Shown: positions 46,261 through 56,464 of the stretch, in pieces
Position numbering within the stretch: the first letter of the stretch is position 1
How the letters are laid out: each line of letters starts with the position of its first letter
Source of the DNA: Phialophora verrucosa
Taxonomy: Eukaryota > Ascomycota > Eurotiomycetes > Chaetothyriales > Herpotrichiellaceae
Assembly: GCA_002099365.1 (NCBI GenBank)
Contig: MSED01000004.1
Coordinates: 434,001-498,000, forward strand
Direction: 5' to 3'
DNA length: 64,000 nt
The notes under the pieces: model-generated
Told to the model about the DNA's origin: nothing
Databases searched by the model: none
The model's input: the letters and a program-made list of their open reading frames with translations, nothing else
Made by a program: the position numbers and the translations under genes

Positions 46261-48500
46261 GCATTACCCAGAAGGTGATCACTAACCTAAGTAACCCTGT
46301 GACAAAGTGACAATGGCTAACTTTGACATGTAGAGGCCGGCTCTATCATTGCGAGCTTACCTTTGGCAACATATCCCCTTCGACTCCTCTAGACGACAAA
46401 CTTGTTTTGAGTACCTTCCGACAGTGGCTAATCGGACCTACAAGGAATGGTTGCCCTGACGTCGTTGGATACTCGGAGCTGGACATGAGTTTATGATGAA
46501 GGTCGAACAGGGCGGACGAAACGAAACATACTGCATGACATGAGTCGAGATTGGACTTCCGAACAGACGGATAACTATCGATGAACATGGCAGCAAGTGT
46601 AGCACTCCGCTATTCCTATCCTTTCGCGTCGGTACAGAACAGAACAGTCAGTCCTGTACGTCAGTAGCAAAGGATACATAGCTCCGCTCTCTGGCATGTG
46701 TTCCGATCAGTACCAGAGCAATCACGCGACGGACTCATTTTCGGATGAAACGTGATCTCGCATGCTTTTTTCTACACATCGCATCCCGTTCAAGAAGAAT
46801 CGAGTCTTCTTCTTGCCTTCTGGTACCACTGACGGCACCACTGTGGCTAGGGGCTGTAGTATAGATCCATCATCGTGCTCCGGATCAACGTTCTCTCCGT
46901 TTCAGTGAGATGGTCGCTCTCTCGATTCCACAATTACCGCCGTGGTCACCCTAGTTGAATTGGTACACCGATTTTGAGTCCCAGCTTTCTGCACTATCGT
47001 AAGTGTGCTCCTGCTATAGAGTGTTGCTATTTGTCAGAGTGTGTTCTGCCACTGTTCGTATGTACACCTTGCAGCTTAACGACCTAAGACTAGCACATGC
47101 CGCCTTGCACAGACACCCATGTTATTTCCCGCTCTGACGAAAAGAGATGATGAAGAGGAAACGGCCCAAGTGCTAGACTCTGCACACCTTTGATTGCCTT
47201 ATGATAGCAAAGTACATGTGTTAATCCCAGCCATTTTTTCCGTTCAACATTTCCATCATCTCCTCAGACTGACATGTCGCCTGTCCATAATTGGCCTTGT
47301 CCTTAGCTCCGCAGAAATCTACTGCCGTGGACTCAACAGCACCAGGTATATGGTCTTTGCTTCTGCCTAAGGGATACTCCCACTCCACCTGGATTAAAAT
47401 ACCCAGTGCTCTCCTCTCATCAGCGGTTACAGGAGACAGTAAATCATACCTTACTGATTGATCCTGACCATTTCAGGTTAGGGTTGTTGCCCTTACGTTT
47501 GGCATCTTGGATTACAATTGCCACTGTTTGAGTTGCAGTTGTTGGCCATCTGAGTTTACCGGCATCTGCGCTGTTATCATGATGGTTGGCTAGTTTTCAA
47601 TTGCAGAGAGTGAATGGTCAGAAATGAGCTCCACCACTGTGTGCCTTTGCTCGCAGGGCAAGGCTTTGACCAGGTGTGATAACAAATCGTCGCTGGCCCA
47701 AAGGTGACATGGTCAAGGTTGCGAGTTTGTACGCGTCTTGGGAGACGCTCCTTTTCGCTCTTCAAGGACGGCAGAAACGAATATTTGCTTGCTGGCAACC
47801 GGATATCTTCCTGGCTGCCGCCAAAGCTGCGTCAATTCCAAGCCTCATTGGATGGCCTTACAATGGTAAACTTCGATTCCCGGGCGATAGACTCCTTTTT
47901 ATTGCCCGTTCTCGCATCCAGCAAACCCTATGCTTGCAGGATGATGCGTGTACAAAGCGCTCATCTCCCAGGCAAAAGTGTTCCAGCCTGATCAGCCTGA
48001 TGTTCGGTCAGATTTCGCCCAATCAGTGAGCGGTAATGGAGGCGTTTGACAGTTCAAATGACAGTAATGACGCTAGTATCACGCCAAGGGACGCGACCCA
48101 CTCCGACGCCCTGCAGCTTCCCTTTTCTTTCCCTCTTCCAGCCATCACGCCCGCTCAGACTCTGGTCTACGGTGTCAATTCGATGCTCGAACCGTGTCAT
48201 TCTGCGTGGTGCAATCATTGCATCGAACCACACGCTAAGTCGTAGCGAGATGCCGCGACTCCGAAGGCGGCAAGCCAGCTCGATGGCCAGAATAATGCAT
48301 TCCTCCGTGTCTCTCTCTGATCCCTGGCCTGGAATTCAAACACAGGTGAACCACGTGCAATCTTCTTAACAGCTTTTGCCTTCTCAACCGCTGCATACTC
48401 TCACAGTTGTCTACGCAGTATCGCCATTCTGACTCGACTCACATCGTCGTCCGTGTCGACCGTCGGTGCCTGGAGACTCACCACGCCGAGGAATTCAGCA
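46261..48500. other. Intergenic stretch of 2.2 kb, no gene seen
   Basis: Only short frames (117 codons at most, 47676-48029) without recognisable motifs. It separates two SANT-like genes in the cluster. Confidence 0.5.
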
Positions 48501-50247
48501 ATGGCAATAAACTGGAGGCTTCGCAGCACAGTATTCCAGCTCTTAGCAGCGGTATATGCTGAGCTGGGAGAACAGGGCGTGAGTGATCACCCTAATTGGT
48601 AGTCTGGGCTCTAATTGTTCCTAGTTCAAAGGCCGATATGTGTCGATTGCACAGTACTTTGGCCCCGAGGCTTCTTATGATGCCATCAAGTCATTTTTCG
48701 CAAAAGAGGTCTCAAAGGCAGCAGATCAATTGAAGGCTCAGAACCCCAGCCACCATGGCTCAGGGCGCGGAGCTCCTGCTAGATGCCATGCTGGACCTTC
48801 CCGTCACCCGCCACATCTTTACTTCGATGAGGAGGACATCAGCATTTTGACGCAGCGGGAGTTCGAAGCGGTAGAAGCTCGCATCGGCCATTCACTGCGA
48901 GGTCCTGCTAAACGCGCTCGAGTGATCAAGGCGTCTCCGCGCCCATCACCGGGACCAGAGGTTATATATGCAGCTCCCGTCGCTGATGCAACGCAAAGCG
49001 AGTATCGTCCCGGCCAGGCAGCCAGTCGTCAGCCGGAGTCAAATCATCCCGGGCGCATTCCTACACTCCAGTCTCACGGCACAGTGCAGAGTGATACTTC
49101 CCACACAGCGCCAGGTGATGGCGGCCTCAGTCGCAAGCGGCCATTTTCGGAGGTCAGTGACAACACGCAGCCTGGAATTGACGAGCTCAACCGTCACAAC
49201 CTTCCGCCGCAATTCGAGTCGTTTGGTTATGTCGCAAGCCATGGTCAGTATCGATGTGCATTGTGCTTAAGCGAGCTACCCAGTCAGGAGGCTCTTGACC
49301 GTCACGAACGCATCAGCAAGGAGCACCTTCGCAGTCTGAAGATTGCACATAAAGTGGCTAAGGGTCGGGAAAAATTGGCTCAGGTAACCATGCTGCCGCA
49401 AGCTGGAATTTATCATAAGCCTGCAGTGCCTCTGCGGCCTCAAAGAATCAGCAATCCGTACGAAGCACCCGAACTGAAGCAAGCTTCTGGTCCTTCGCAT
49501 GTTGCTTCGGCGGCAGGATGTGTCCAGCCCAGTATGCCCTCGGACACAAGCCAACCCCACAGGCACTCCTCCACTCCTGTGTCCTCCCAAGCACATGGTG
49601 ATGTTCAGAATCAAAACCCGCGAGAGGAGCCGAGCATCACAGCCGACAAGGGCAAGAGCAAAGCCGCATCTACAGACCCTCCGGCTTCGCCACTGTATCC
49701 CCCGGATTTCTGTCCGCCTCCGCCTCGAACACCGTCACAGGCGCCTTCTGTTCTCGAAACTCGGCCAACAACAGCCCGAACTGAGATAGGAACGCTCGAC
49801 ACGCCTCATACAGTCAAGAACGCTTTCACCGCTCTCCAACAGCTGCAGGATCTCAAGCCCCCGTCCGAAGACAATCCAGTAGCATTCTCAGCCACCGAGA
49901 TTGCGGGAGTCATGCGCGCTACCGAGATCATCGTACAATTGATGGGCCACGTGCAGAGAGAAGCGAAAGCCGTTGCCAAGTCTTATTCAGCCGCAGACTC
50001 GTTCGACTCTGGTGTAAGCCTCGATTCCAACACGGCGTCTGCACAGCATGGCAATAGCAGTGGCAGTGGGGTTGACCAGAGCTCGGCAGCCTCTGCGGGA
50101 CGAAGCGACGCTGTTCCACAGCCTCTCTCAGCGCCAGGCATCGATGTGTACACGGGCATGCGACGCGACCAGCATAATGCAGAAGGCAAGCCAAAGGGTC
50201 GACGCAAGGATACTGGGAGCGAAGTATCGTTTATTGTTCTGGAGTGA
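48501..50247 (+). CDS. SANT-like domain plus C2H2 zinc finger protein
   Basis: Two exons, 48501-48578 and 48625-50247, with a 46-nt intron (GTGAGT..CCTAG). The protein has 566 residues. The short first exon codes MAINWRLRSTVFQLLAAV and is needed to complete the domain; the GTG at 48640 is not a start. Residues about 1-60 resemble the small SANT-like proteins nearby (FQLLAAVYAELGEQG|FKGRYVSIAQYFG, then DAIKSFFAKEVSKAADQL), with the phase-0 intron between helices 1 and 2. At about residue 230 a C2H2 finger follows: YRCALCLSELPSQEALDRHE, C-x2-C-x12-H-x5-H. The rest is Ser/Pro/Gln rich and disordered. A domain like a G-patch or OCRE partner was not seen. Function unknown; nucleic-acid binding is likely. 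Confidence 0.72.
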
Positions 50248-50812
50248 TTGACTGATTGGTTCGTAATGTCTGTGTGTCGAGGTTGTCTGATCTCGACACT
50301 ACCACTATTTTTTTTGATCAAATATGCGTTCTACCTATGTACGGTTCAATAGTGTATCTATTTCCCGCCCCCCTTGAGTGCAGGCGGTCTGGAGTTCCCA
50401 CCGTCTACGTGTCTCGTCTTCTGCGTGACTTCCAGCTCCTTGTCTTCTCACCTGGTCCAAAACATCCGCCCCACATCTCCGCTATCATTGACTTGCCTCG
50501 GTGACCACTGGCGGAGTTTCATCTCATTCCCGACCTACATTCATCTACAGTACATGAAAGGAGCCGATGACAAGCTCGTACCGAGGAGGAGTTCTAACCT
50601 CGGGATTGATAAATAAACGAAGGTCGCGTTTTCTGTAGCCCCGCCCCCCAAACAATCTTCGCAAGGTCCGCCAGCCTGCCTATCGATGTATTATTTTCAC
50701 CATGAAAGCCACTTGTGACAAAACTACACAGTAACATTCATCAGTTACAATACACTGCAACACGCCTTGACGGTGGACGTGAGCATGGCCATGAGCCGTC
50801 CGCGCGCCTCCA
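50248..50812. other. Intergenic region between converging SANT-like genes
   Basis: 3' flanks of the 48501 and 50813 genes. The plus-strand frames are short and unsupported. Confidence 0.55.
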
Positions 50813-51562
50813 TCAAAACCCCATGTCCCAGATCTCGGTCTTGACCTTCTTGACCGCGTTGTCCTCGTGCTTGACGTAGTGGTGGTCACCAGCGTCGGCG
50901 TGTGCGTCACTGAATGCTCGCTTCTGAGGCATATGCAGCGGCGTCTGGGGAGTCGTCATGCCGACACCTGGGCCCATACCAGCTGCCGAGAAGTTGTGCG
51001 GGAAGTTGCCTCCAGCGGTCCACCTGCTGGGGGGAGTGGCGGGAGCGGAGGCAGCGGGAGATGGGAGACCATGTACAGCCGCCGCTGGTGAGCCGGGGGC
51101 GGGGGCGGGAGCAGTACCCTCCTCGGCCTTGATGTCAGGGTGAGTGCTCTTCGCCACGGTGGGCTTTCTCTCGCGCTTGACTGCCGGTTTGGCGGCGTCC
51201 TGGTCGCCTGCAGCGCGAGAATTGCTTGCTCGTGGTGGCTTGGGAGCAGGGTGGTTCTTCATGTCGCTTGGCGGGCTGGTGGTCGTGATGATGTTGAGAC
51301 CATTCCGCTTTTTGATCTCGCTTAGCCGTTTGACGATGGTGTTGGCCTTTGTCCCTGTCTTCTCGGCGTACGGGGTGATGTAGAGCTGTGAGCGTGTTAG
51401 ATAGAGGACGGGGAGGATGAGACCATCAGGGGGAGAGAGGAAGCAGGGAGAACTACTCACAAGGATCGGTTGAGGGGAGTCGCGCATTAACTCGAACAGG
51501 TACATGGCATCTTTGGCGATCAAGTCGGATTTGCTGTTGGTTTGAGACTCCTTAGAAGCCAT
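50813..51562 (-). CDS. Small SANT/winged-helix-like protein with Pro/Ala-rich tail
   Basis: Two exons, 51562-51461 and 51385-50813, giving 224 residues. The 75-nt intron is in frame and open, so unspliced reading adds 25 hydrophobic residues; its ends (GTGAGT, CTAACACGCTCACAG) are canonical, so it should be removed. ATG 51562 (MASKESQTNSKSD) is chosen over the upstream in-frame ATG at 51688, whose stretch reads as leader. The domain is AMYLFELMRDSPQPIL|LYITPYAEKTG then ANTIVKRLSEIKKRNGL, with the phase-0 intron between helices 1 and 2 as in its neighbours. The tail is Pro/Ala rich with basic KRERKP and three K-x-E sites (IKAE, VKHE, VKTE). It ends EIWDMGF. Probably nuclear; function unknown. 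Confidence 0.75.
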   Translation of the reverse strand: MASKESQTNSKSDLIAKDAMYLFELMRDSPQPILVSSSPCFLSPPDGLILPVLYLTRSQLYITPYAEKTGTKANTIVKRLSEIKKRNGLNIITTTSPPSDMKNHPAPKPPRASNSRAAGDQDAAKPAVKRERKPTVAKSTHPDIKAEEGTAPAPAPGSPAAAVHGLPSPAASAPATPPSRWTAGGNFPHNFSAAGMGPGVGMTTPQTPLHMPQKRAFSDAHADAGDHHYVKHEDNAVKKVKTEIWDMGF

Positions 51563-52634
51563 TGTTGGGGCAGGTGCTGGGACAGATACGGAGTGTGAAT
51601 GTGCTAGGAATAATCGATTGGAGAAGGGGGGCCTAGACACAGAGACAGAATGTTGATGGCGAGCTGGGAGAAGCTTTGGATAAGGCAAACATGGAGAGTG
51701 TCAGGCTGAGAGGCAATTGAGTCGTGAATGAGGAAGCCCGGCCACCGCCCTCAGGTTTTCATCAAGAGAGCTGCGGCTAGCGGAAGCGAAGAGCGAGCAA
51801 GTAAAAGAGGAGGTTGGAGGTGCTTCGTATTCACTCGAGCGACAGTCGTCGTGGTGAGGCTGTTGAAATTCGACCTGTCACTTTCTCAGGACGTGCAGGA
51901 TAGTGGGCGATAAGAATGGCCTGATGCATCTGGTCACAAGCGAATCTCAAGGACGCGTCGCTGTCACTAAACGCGGTGGAGGGCTTAAAGTGCATACATG
52001 GTGCAGGCCTTGGGCTCGGGGGAGACTCTTTCTGGAGAGAGTACAGTGCCTCGTCAGTTCGTCCCTGCTGCCTGGCACACCGCTCGGGCCTTGAGCGCCC
52101 CATCGCGATGTTCTTCCACCAACACCCTGCACGGTGTCTTTTGTGATTCGGCGTCCGTCGCCCGCGAGAAATAGTGTTGCAAGGGGGAGGAGGCCAAGGT
52201 CGTCCGTCCGCCAGTCAACCCCCTCCAGGCCAAGCCGCCGCTAATGCACCGTCGCTCGCTAACCGCATGCAAAAATGGACGACAAACTCCATGTCCAAGG
52301 CCAGGCAGAAATGGTTTATACATGGTTTGCTATCGCAGAAATGAGGTGGCTGGGAAAACAAGAAGGCTGGGAAACCATCTCCCACACGAGACGCCGGGAA
52401 CTCCTCCTTCCGCTGTGCCGTTATCTTTGGTTGCAGGATCAGCCTGCCATCGTGGAAGCCCAATGAACCAGTGGATGACGCTCGCCCTCCCTCTGGCATC
52501 CGGCTGGCTTCGCCTTCATTTCTCCTCCAATTCGGCCATGGGTGACGGAGTCAGGCGCGGTTTCGTGCCCATGTCCCCTGCGTTTATGCCAGTTCTGGCC
52601 CAATTCTGTCCCCTGCAATCCACGCTCGCCCATC
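51563..52634. other. Intergenic region, no gene seen
   Basis: Frames up to 132 codons overlap on both strands without motif support. Contains the promoter of the 50813 gene. Confidence 0.5.
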
Positions 52635-53238
52635 TCAAATGAAACTGCTGCTGCCACTGCTCTGCCCATGGAACTCCCCATACATCTGCTCCTCCATGCC
52701 CGCCGCTGCATTGAATGCCTCTGGCGTAAATTGGGTATGATGGCTTTGGAATGAGTCCCACACGTTCGTGGCCACCTCCTCGGTCTTGAGTTCCTGTTGG
52801 CTGCCCATCGGCTCAGAAAATCGCACCCCGTCGATGATGGGATCTCTGGCAGCTTCTCGAGCTCGCTTTGATGGCGTCGGCTTCTTCTCCTCTTCATCAT
52901 CGTCGTCGGATGCTTTGCGCTTCTTCGGCGTCGTCGGCGGAGAGCCTGCCTGTGGGTCGTATTCCTTGCGAAGTTTGTAATATTTCTGGCTGTTAACGAT
53001 CAGCACAACCATCCTTGGTATATTTGGAAATGATGGTGAATGCAGCGGACCTGATAGCTGATGTTGTTAAACCACCGCCCAAGCGTTCCGCAACACTTTC
53101 CCATATGGCGGTTGACGGTTTCAAATTCGCCGCCGATATGGCCAGCAGGAGCATTTTGCGCTCTGGAGGACTTGTTATTTCCTGTTCCCACGCTACATCC
53201 AACGGCTTACCTGTCTCCGCAGTCCATTTGTAAGGCAT
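52635..53238 (-). CDS. Small Myb/SANT-like protein, paralogue of the 45707 gene
   Basis: Three exons, 53238-53211, 53162-53051 and 52989-52635, with introns of 48 and 61 nt. The protein has 164 residues. Removing the first 48-nt intron (GTAAGC..CTCCAG, open and in frame if retained) turns the start into MPYKWTAETERKMLLLAIS, which aligns residue for residue with MPFKWDAQSERSLLLSAIT of the 45707 gene. The second intron is phase 2 before QKYYKLRKEYD, the same place as in that gene; its donor GTCCGC is weak. The tail has basic and acidic blocks (PKKRKASDDDDEEEKKP, PSKRARE) and LKTE as a SUMO-type site, and ends Ser/Gly rich. A nuclear role is inferred. Confidence 0.82.
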
Positions 53239-54068
53239 TATTGTGACACCAGCAAACTCGACAACAGCAGAGCCAAAGAACTGAAAAGCTGGAGGGAGAA
53301 GACTGCGAGCAGGTGTGGGTGGAGAGGAAGGAAAAGGCAAAGTCGAAAGAAATCGAGGGCAAAGACGAGCAATAGTTCCGTAGACAGTAACGTTCTGCGG
53401 TCAACGAAGGTCCCACAGCGTGGGTGTAGACTTCCAGCTCAGTCCCTATCGCGGTTCAATAGGATTTGAGCCTTCTGCTTTGGGTTTCGAATCCCTGGCA
53501 CAGGATGTCCAGTGAGGAGAGAGGCCCAGTCGACAAAGCATGGCAAGCAATGCATTATGGTCTCAGCTAGCGTATTCTCACGCCATAGAAACTGAGGTTT
53601 GTCGACCAGGGGTCAGATCCCGTAGTGACGGCACAATTTCGAGTAAACCCGACAATGCTGGAGACGGTAGGTTCTACTAGTGCCGGAGAATGGCCTTCTT
53701 GAAGCGTCTCTGCCAGAAAGTGAGGCTGCACCGCCAATCAGACGGAGCGGCGTTGTCCAGGTTCCTTGGGCCAGCGGTCGCGTAACAGCTTGAAAGCGAT
53801 GTAATTACAATACGCTCTTGGCCTGGGGCGCCGAGCCAGGAGAGCCCAGTCGAACCTCTCAGCGCCCTGAAGCACTCGATACCTCTCGACTGTCCCCCTC
53901 ACACCACAGCTGGGGGTGTATAAAGTGTCAATTGGCAGCGCGTGCTATAAAGAAGTCATTGATACAGAGTATAGTCCACAGACACCCATCCAGGCCCTTG
54001 ACAGACATTCTGTTCGATCCTTTTCTTACCTCCAGATCCCATCATCGTTCAACGGCTCGTCGATTACC
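53239..54068. other. Divergent intergenic region between SANT-like genes
   Basis: Should contain two promoters. A short TTCGAATCCC palindrome at about 53485-53500 recalls a tRNA T-arm, but no full cloverleaf can be drawn. No gene is seen. Confidence 0.5.
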
Positions 54069-54525
54069 ATGGCGCAGAGTCAAGTCAAGGAAACAGACAT
54101 CATGGTGCTCATTGCGGCAATCCAGAACTCTGTTGGCCCAATCCAGGTTCGTGGGGCCCAGTTCTGATGTATACATTACCGTGTGCGTTTGCTGGCGTCT
54201 GACACGTTTTCGCCAGGTCGACGCCGTGAAAGTGGCGAGCCAGCTCGGCATGAGCCTCTCGAGCATCCCGCCCAAGTTCACGGCCATCCGCAAGCGGTAC
54301 AACATCGACATCAAGGTCGTCAACTCCGGCGCGTTGCAGCGCAACAGGCAGAACAGCCCCAAGAAGCGGCTGCTCTCGAACGGGGCCCCGAAGGCTGTCC
54401 GACTGATTCATCCTCATCACCACCACCAAGGAGGGGCCCCCGCAATAGGGGAGGAGACGTGCCTGCAGCCGGATCTGGCTCAAGCTCAAGATCAAGCTCA
54501 AGCTCAACTTCAACGTGCCTTGTGA
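54069..54525 (+). CDS. Small SANT-like protein with His- and Gln-rich tail
   Basis: Two exons, 54069-54146 and 54217-54525, with a 70-nt intron (GTTCGT..CGCCAG). The protein has 128 residues. ATG 54069 opens MAQSQVKETDIMVLIAAIQ. The domain continues over the join, SVGPIQ|VDAVKVASQLGMS, and ends SIPPKFTAIRKRYNIDIKV. The phase-0 intron before VDA matches the one before VDF in the 25383 gene. The tail is basic (NRQNSPKKRLL), followed by HPHHHH and a CAAGCT-type repeat coding QAQDQAQAQ. Function unknown; probably nuclear. Confidence 0.75.
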
Positions 54526-54835
54526 TGGTCAACCAGCTCATGGAACAGCACACAGCGTCGTCCGTATAGATGGGCGAGAGGGAGTTTCATCATCAGGTCC
54601 AGCGGCGGGCTTGATAGGTTAGCTATTCACGAGGCATTATAGACGAGGAAAGCAATTGACGATGCAGAGAGAGATGAAAAAAAATCACCACGAACATCTT
54701 CAATACCTTTCATTGCTGATGGCTTGTTCCAATGCCCCTATTGACAGTGTCTCATACTGTAAACTATTGCACATCATTTCTCTGATCATGCCTTCGCCTT
54801 CCTACTTTCACCTCAGCTTCATTTCTACGTCATAC
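54526..54835. other. Intergenic region between converging genes
   Basis: 3' flanks of the 54069 and 54836 genes, nothing else seen. Confidence 0.6.
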
Positions 54836-55621
54836 TCAGTTCTTGGAACCACGAGAGGCCCGTCTAGCAGCCAATTTCGCATCCTTCGCCTTCAGGGTTG
54901 CCTTCTTGCGTCTCTCTTCCTCAAAGTCGTAATCTCCGTCGCTAGTTTCACTTCCATACTCCTTTGCACCGGCATCAAGGTCCTTGTCGCTATCTTGGCC
55001 TGTAGTGGGAGCAGCCACGGCAGTAGCACGGGCTTGTCGGGCTCGCAGGATACGAGTTGATGGTGGAGTGGGCACCAGCTGGGTCTCCGAGCCCGAAGAG
55101 GTTTCAGCGTCAGATTGGAACTCAGCGTCAGAGGTGATGGTTTTGCCACGACGATTGCGTTTGGAGCCGCCAGTGGATGCTTTGCTGGTTGAGGTTCGGG
55201 CCTTAGCTTTAGTTACACGACTTGGTGTTGTCGGGAGATCGGTCGCGAGAACAGAGGCGTCTTTAGATTCTTTGGCTTCTTCGGCTTTGCTTGGAGAAGG
55301 CTCGGGTTTTTGGAGCGAGTGAACATCCTGCGCGCTTGCCATGATTGATCTGAATCGTTCTTTTACCGCTCGCTCACTTGGACGCTCGCCATTGCTCTCC
55401 ACGGCTAATGATTCCATGTTAGCCGTTTCATCTCTCATCTCCCATCTGTCAACGGACTGGGGGACGTACGCCAGGCTTCAACGACAGCTTTGGCGTCGAT
55501 CTTGAAGTTTGGATTGCAGACCAGCGCGGTTCTCAGCAGCTAGAATATGTCAGCGAAAGGAGGTCCTCGAACTCTGGCTCGAGGGCTTGACCTTGAACTG
55601 CTCATCTGCGCTCCACCTCAT
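54836..55621 (-). CDS. Small SANT-like protein with acidic/basic disordered tail
   Basis: Three exons, 55621-55592, 55539-55470 and 55404-54836, giving 222 residues. Introns are 52 nt (donor GTCAAG, weak; branch CGCTGAC; acceptor TCTAG) and 65 nt (GTACGT..ATTAG). The joins give MRWSADEQFKLLRTALVC, then KIDAKAVVEAWPVESNG, then PSERAVKERFRSIMASAQ, a complete SANT-like three-helix pattern with the expected aromatic W near the start. The tail has a basic block (GGSKRNRRGK) and a C-terminal acidic then Lys/Arg-rich stretch (EEERRKKATLKAKDAKLAA). Without these joins only the tail would be called. Function unknown; probably nuclear. Confidence 0.75.
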
Positions 55622-56464
55622 CGCGGATTCGCTGACTGGTACGATAGTGCTTGATGGCGGGGATGCGACAAACAATGAAGAAATGGGTAGTACGAACAAC
55701 AGAGGGGCCGTAGCTTGTCGTGTTTGTGTGTGCATGTGTTGTTGAGAGGAAGAAGAAAGAAGTTCAAGAAGCCACACTGCGGCAGAAACTGTGAACATGA
55801 TCGAGGTGAAGCGTACAGTCCAAGCCGCTCTTTTGCGCCAAGAGGAACAGGCAGCGAAGGGTATAGAACGTGAGGCTGTACACGTCTTCTAGGACCTTGT
55901 CTGTTTGGTGGTCAACGCGTAACTAGTGTATGCACCACCGAGGGCTTCGGAAACGGAGCGGTGTGCCTTCTCTGGACAGCCTCAAAGTAGTAATTCCCGC
56001 TTAAGACACACCATGGCACAGAGTCTGTGACTTATGAGAAGAGATCAGGCTCAGCTATACTCTCCATGATGCCAAGTACACCATTGATACTGATGCAGAG
56101 TTGCGCTGACTCTGAGGGACCAAATCATTCGAAATGAGGCATCATGACATGACAAGTGATGCAGAGTGGGAGCCTCTGGGATAGACCTCTTTCTTGTTTA
56201 AAGCAAGAATAAACTGAAGACAAAGGGGAGCTGAGGTGACGGCAAAAGCAAAACCAGCTGCCTGGCCAGACGTCTCAGTATGTTAGAAGGCTCCTTCTGT
56301 GATAGCCGCGCCCCGAAGTACAAAGAATGGACTCACAATTTGACATGGAAATGAGAGTTAGTCCACTGAAGCTGGACGACAACAACGGAGACAACCGACT
56401 TGATAACGATAGGTTGAAATGTAGCATCGGTCTGAGTCTGAGTCAGCGGCCAGACGCTTGATCA
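55622..56464. other. Intergenic region, no gene seen
   Basis: Upstream flank of the 54836 gene and downstream flank of the broken regulator. No coding frame is supported. Confidence 0.55.

Noticed and set aside
46925..46995. tRNA-like string (CTAGTTGAATTGGTACA)
   Set aside because: Resembles a D-loop but no T-arm or acceptor pairing follows.
53455..53510. tRNA-like T-arm (TTTCGAATCCC)
   Set aside because: No matching acceptor, D-arm and anticodon stems could be drawn on either strand.
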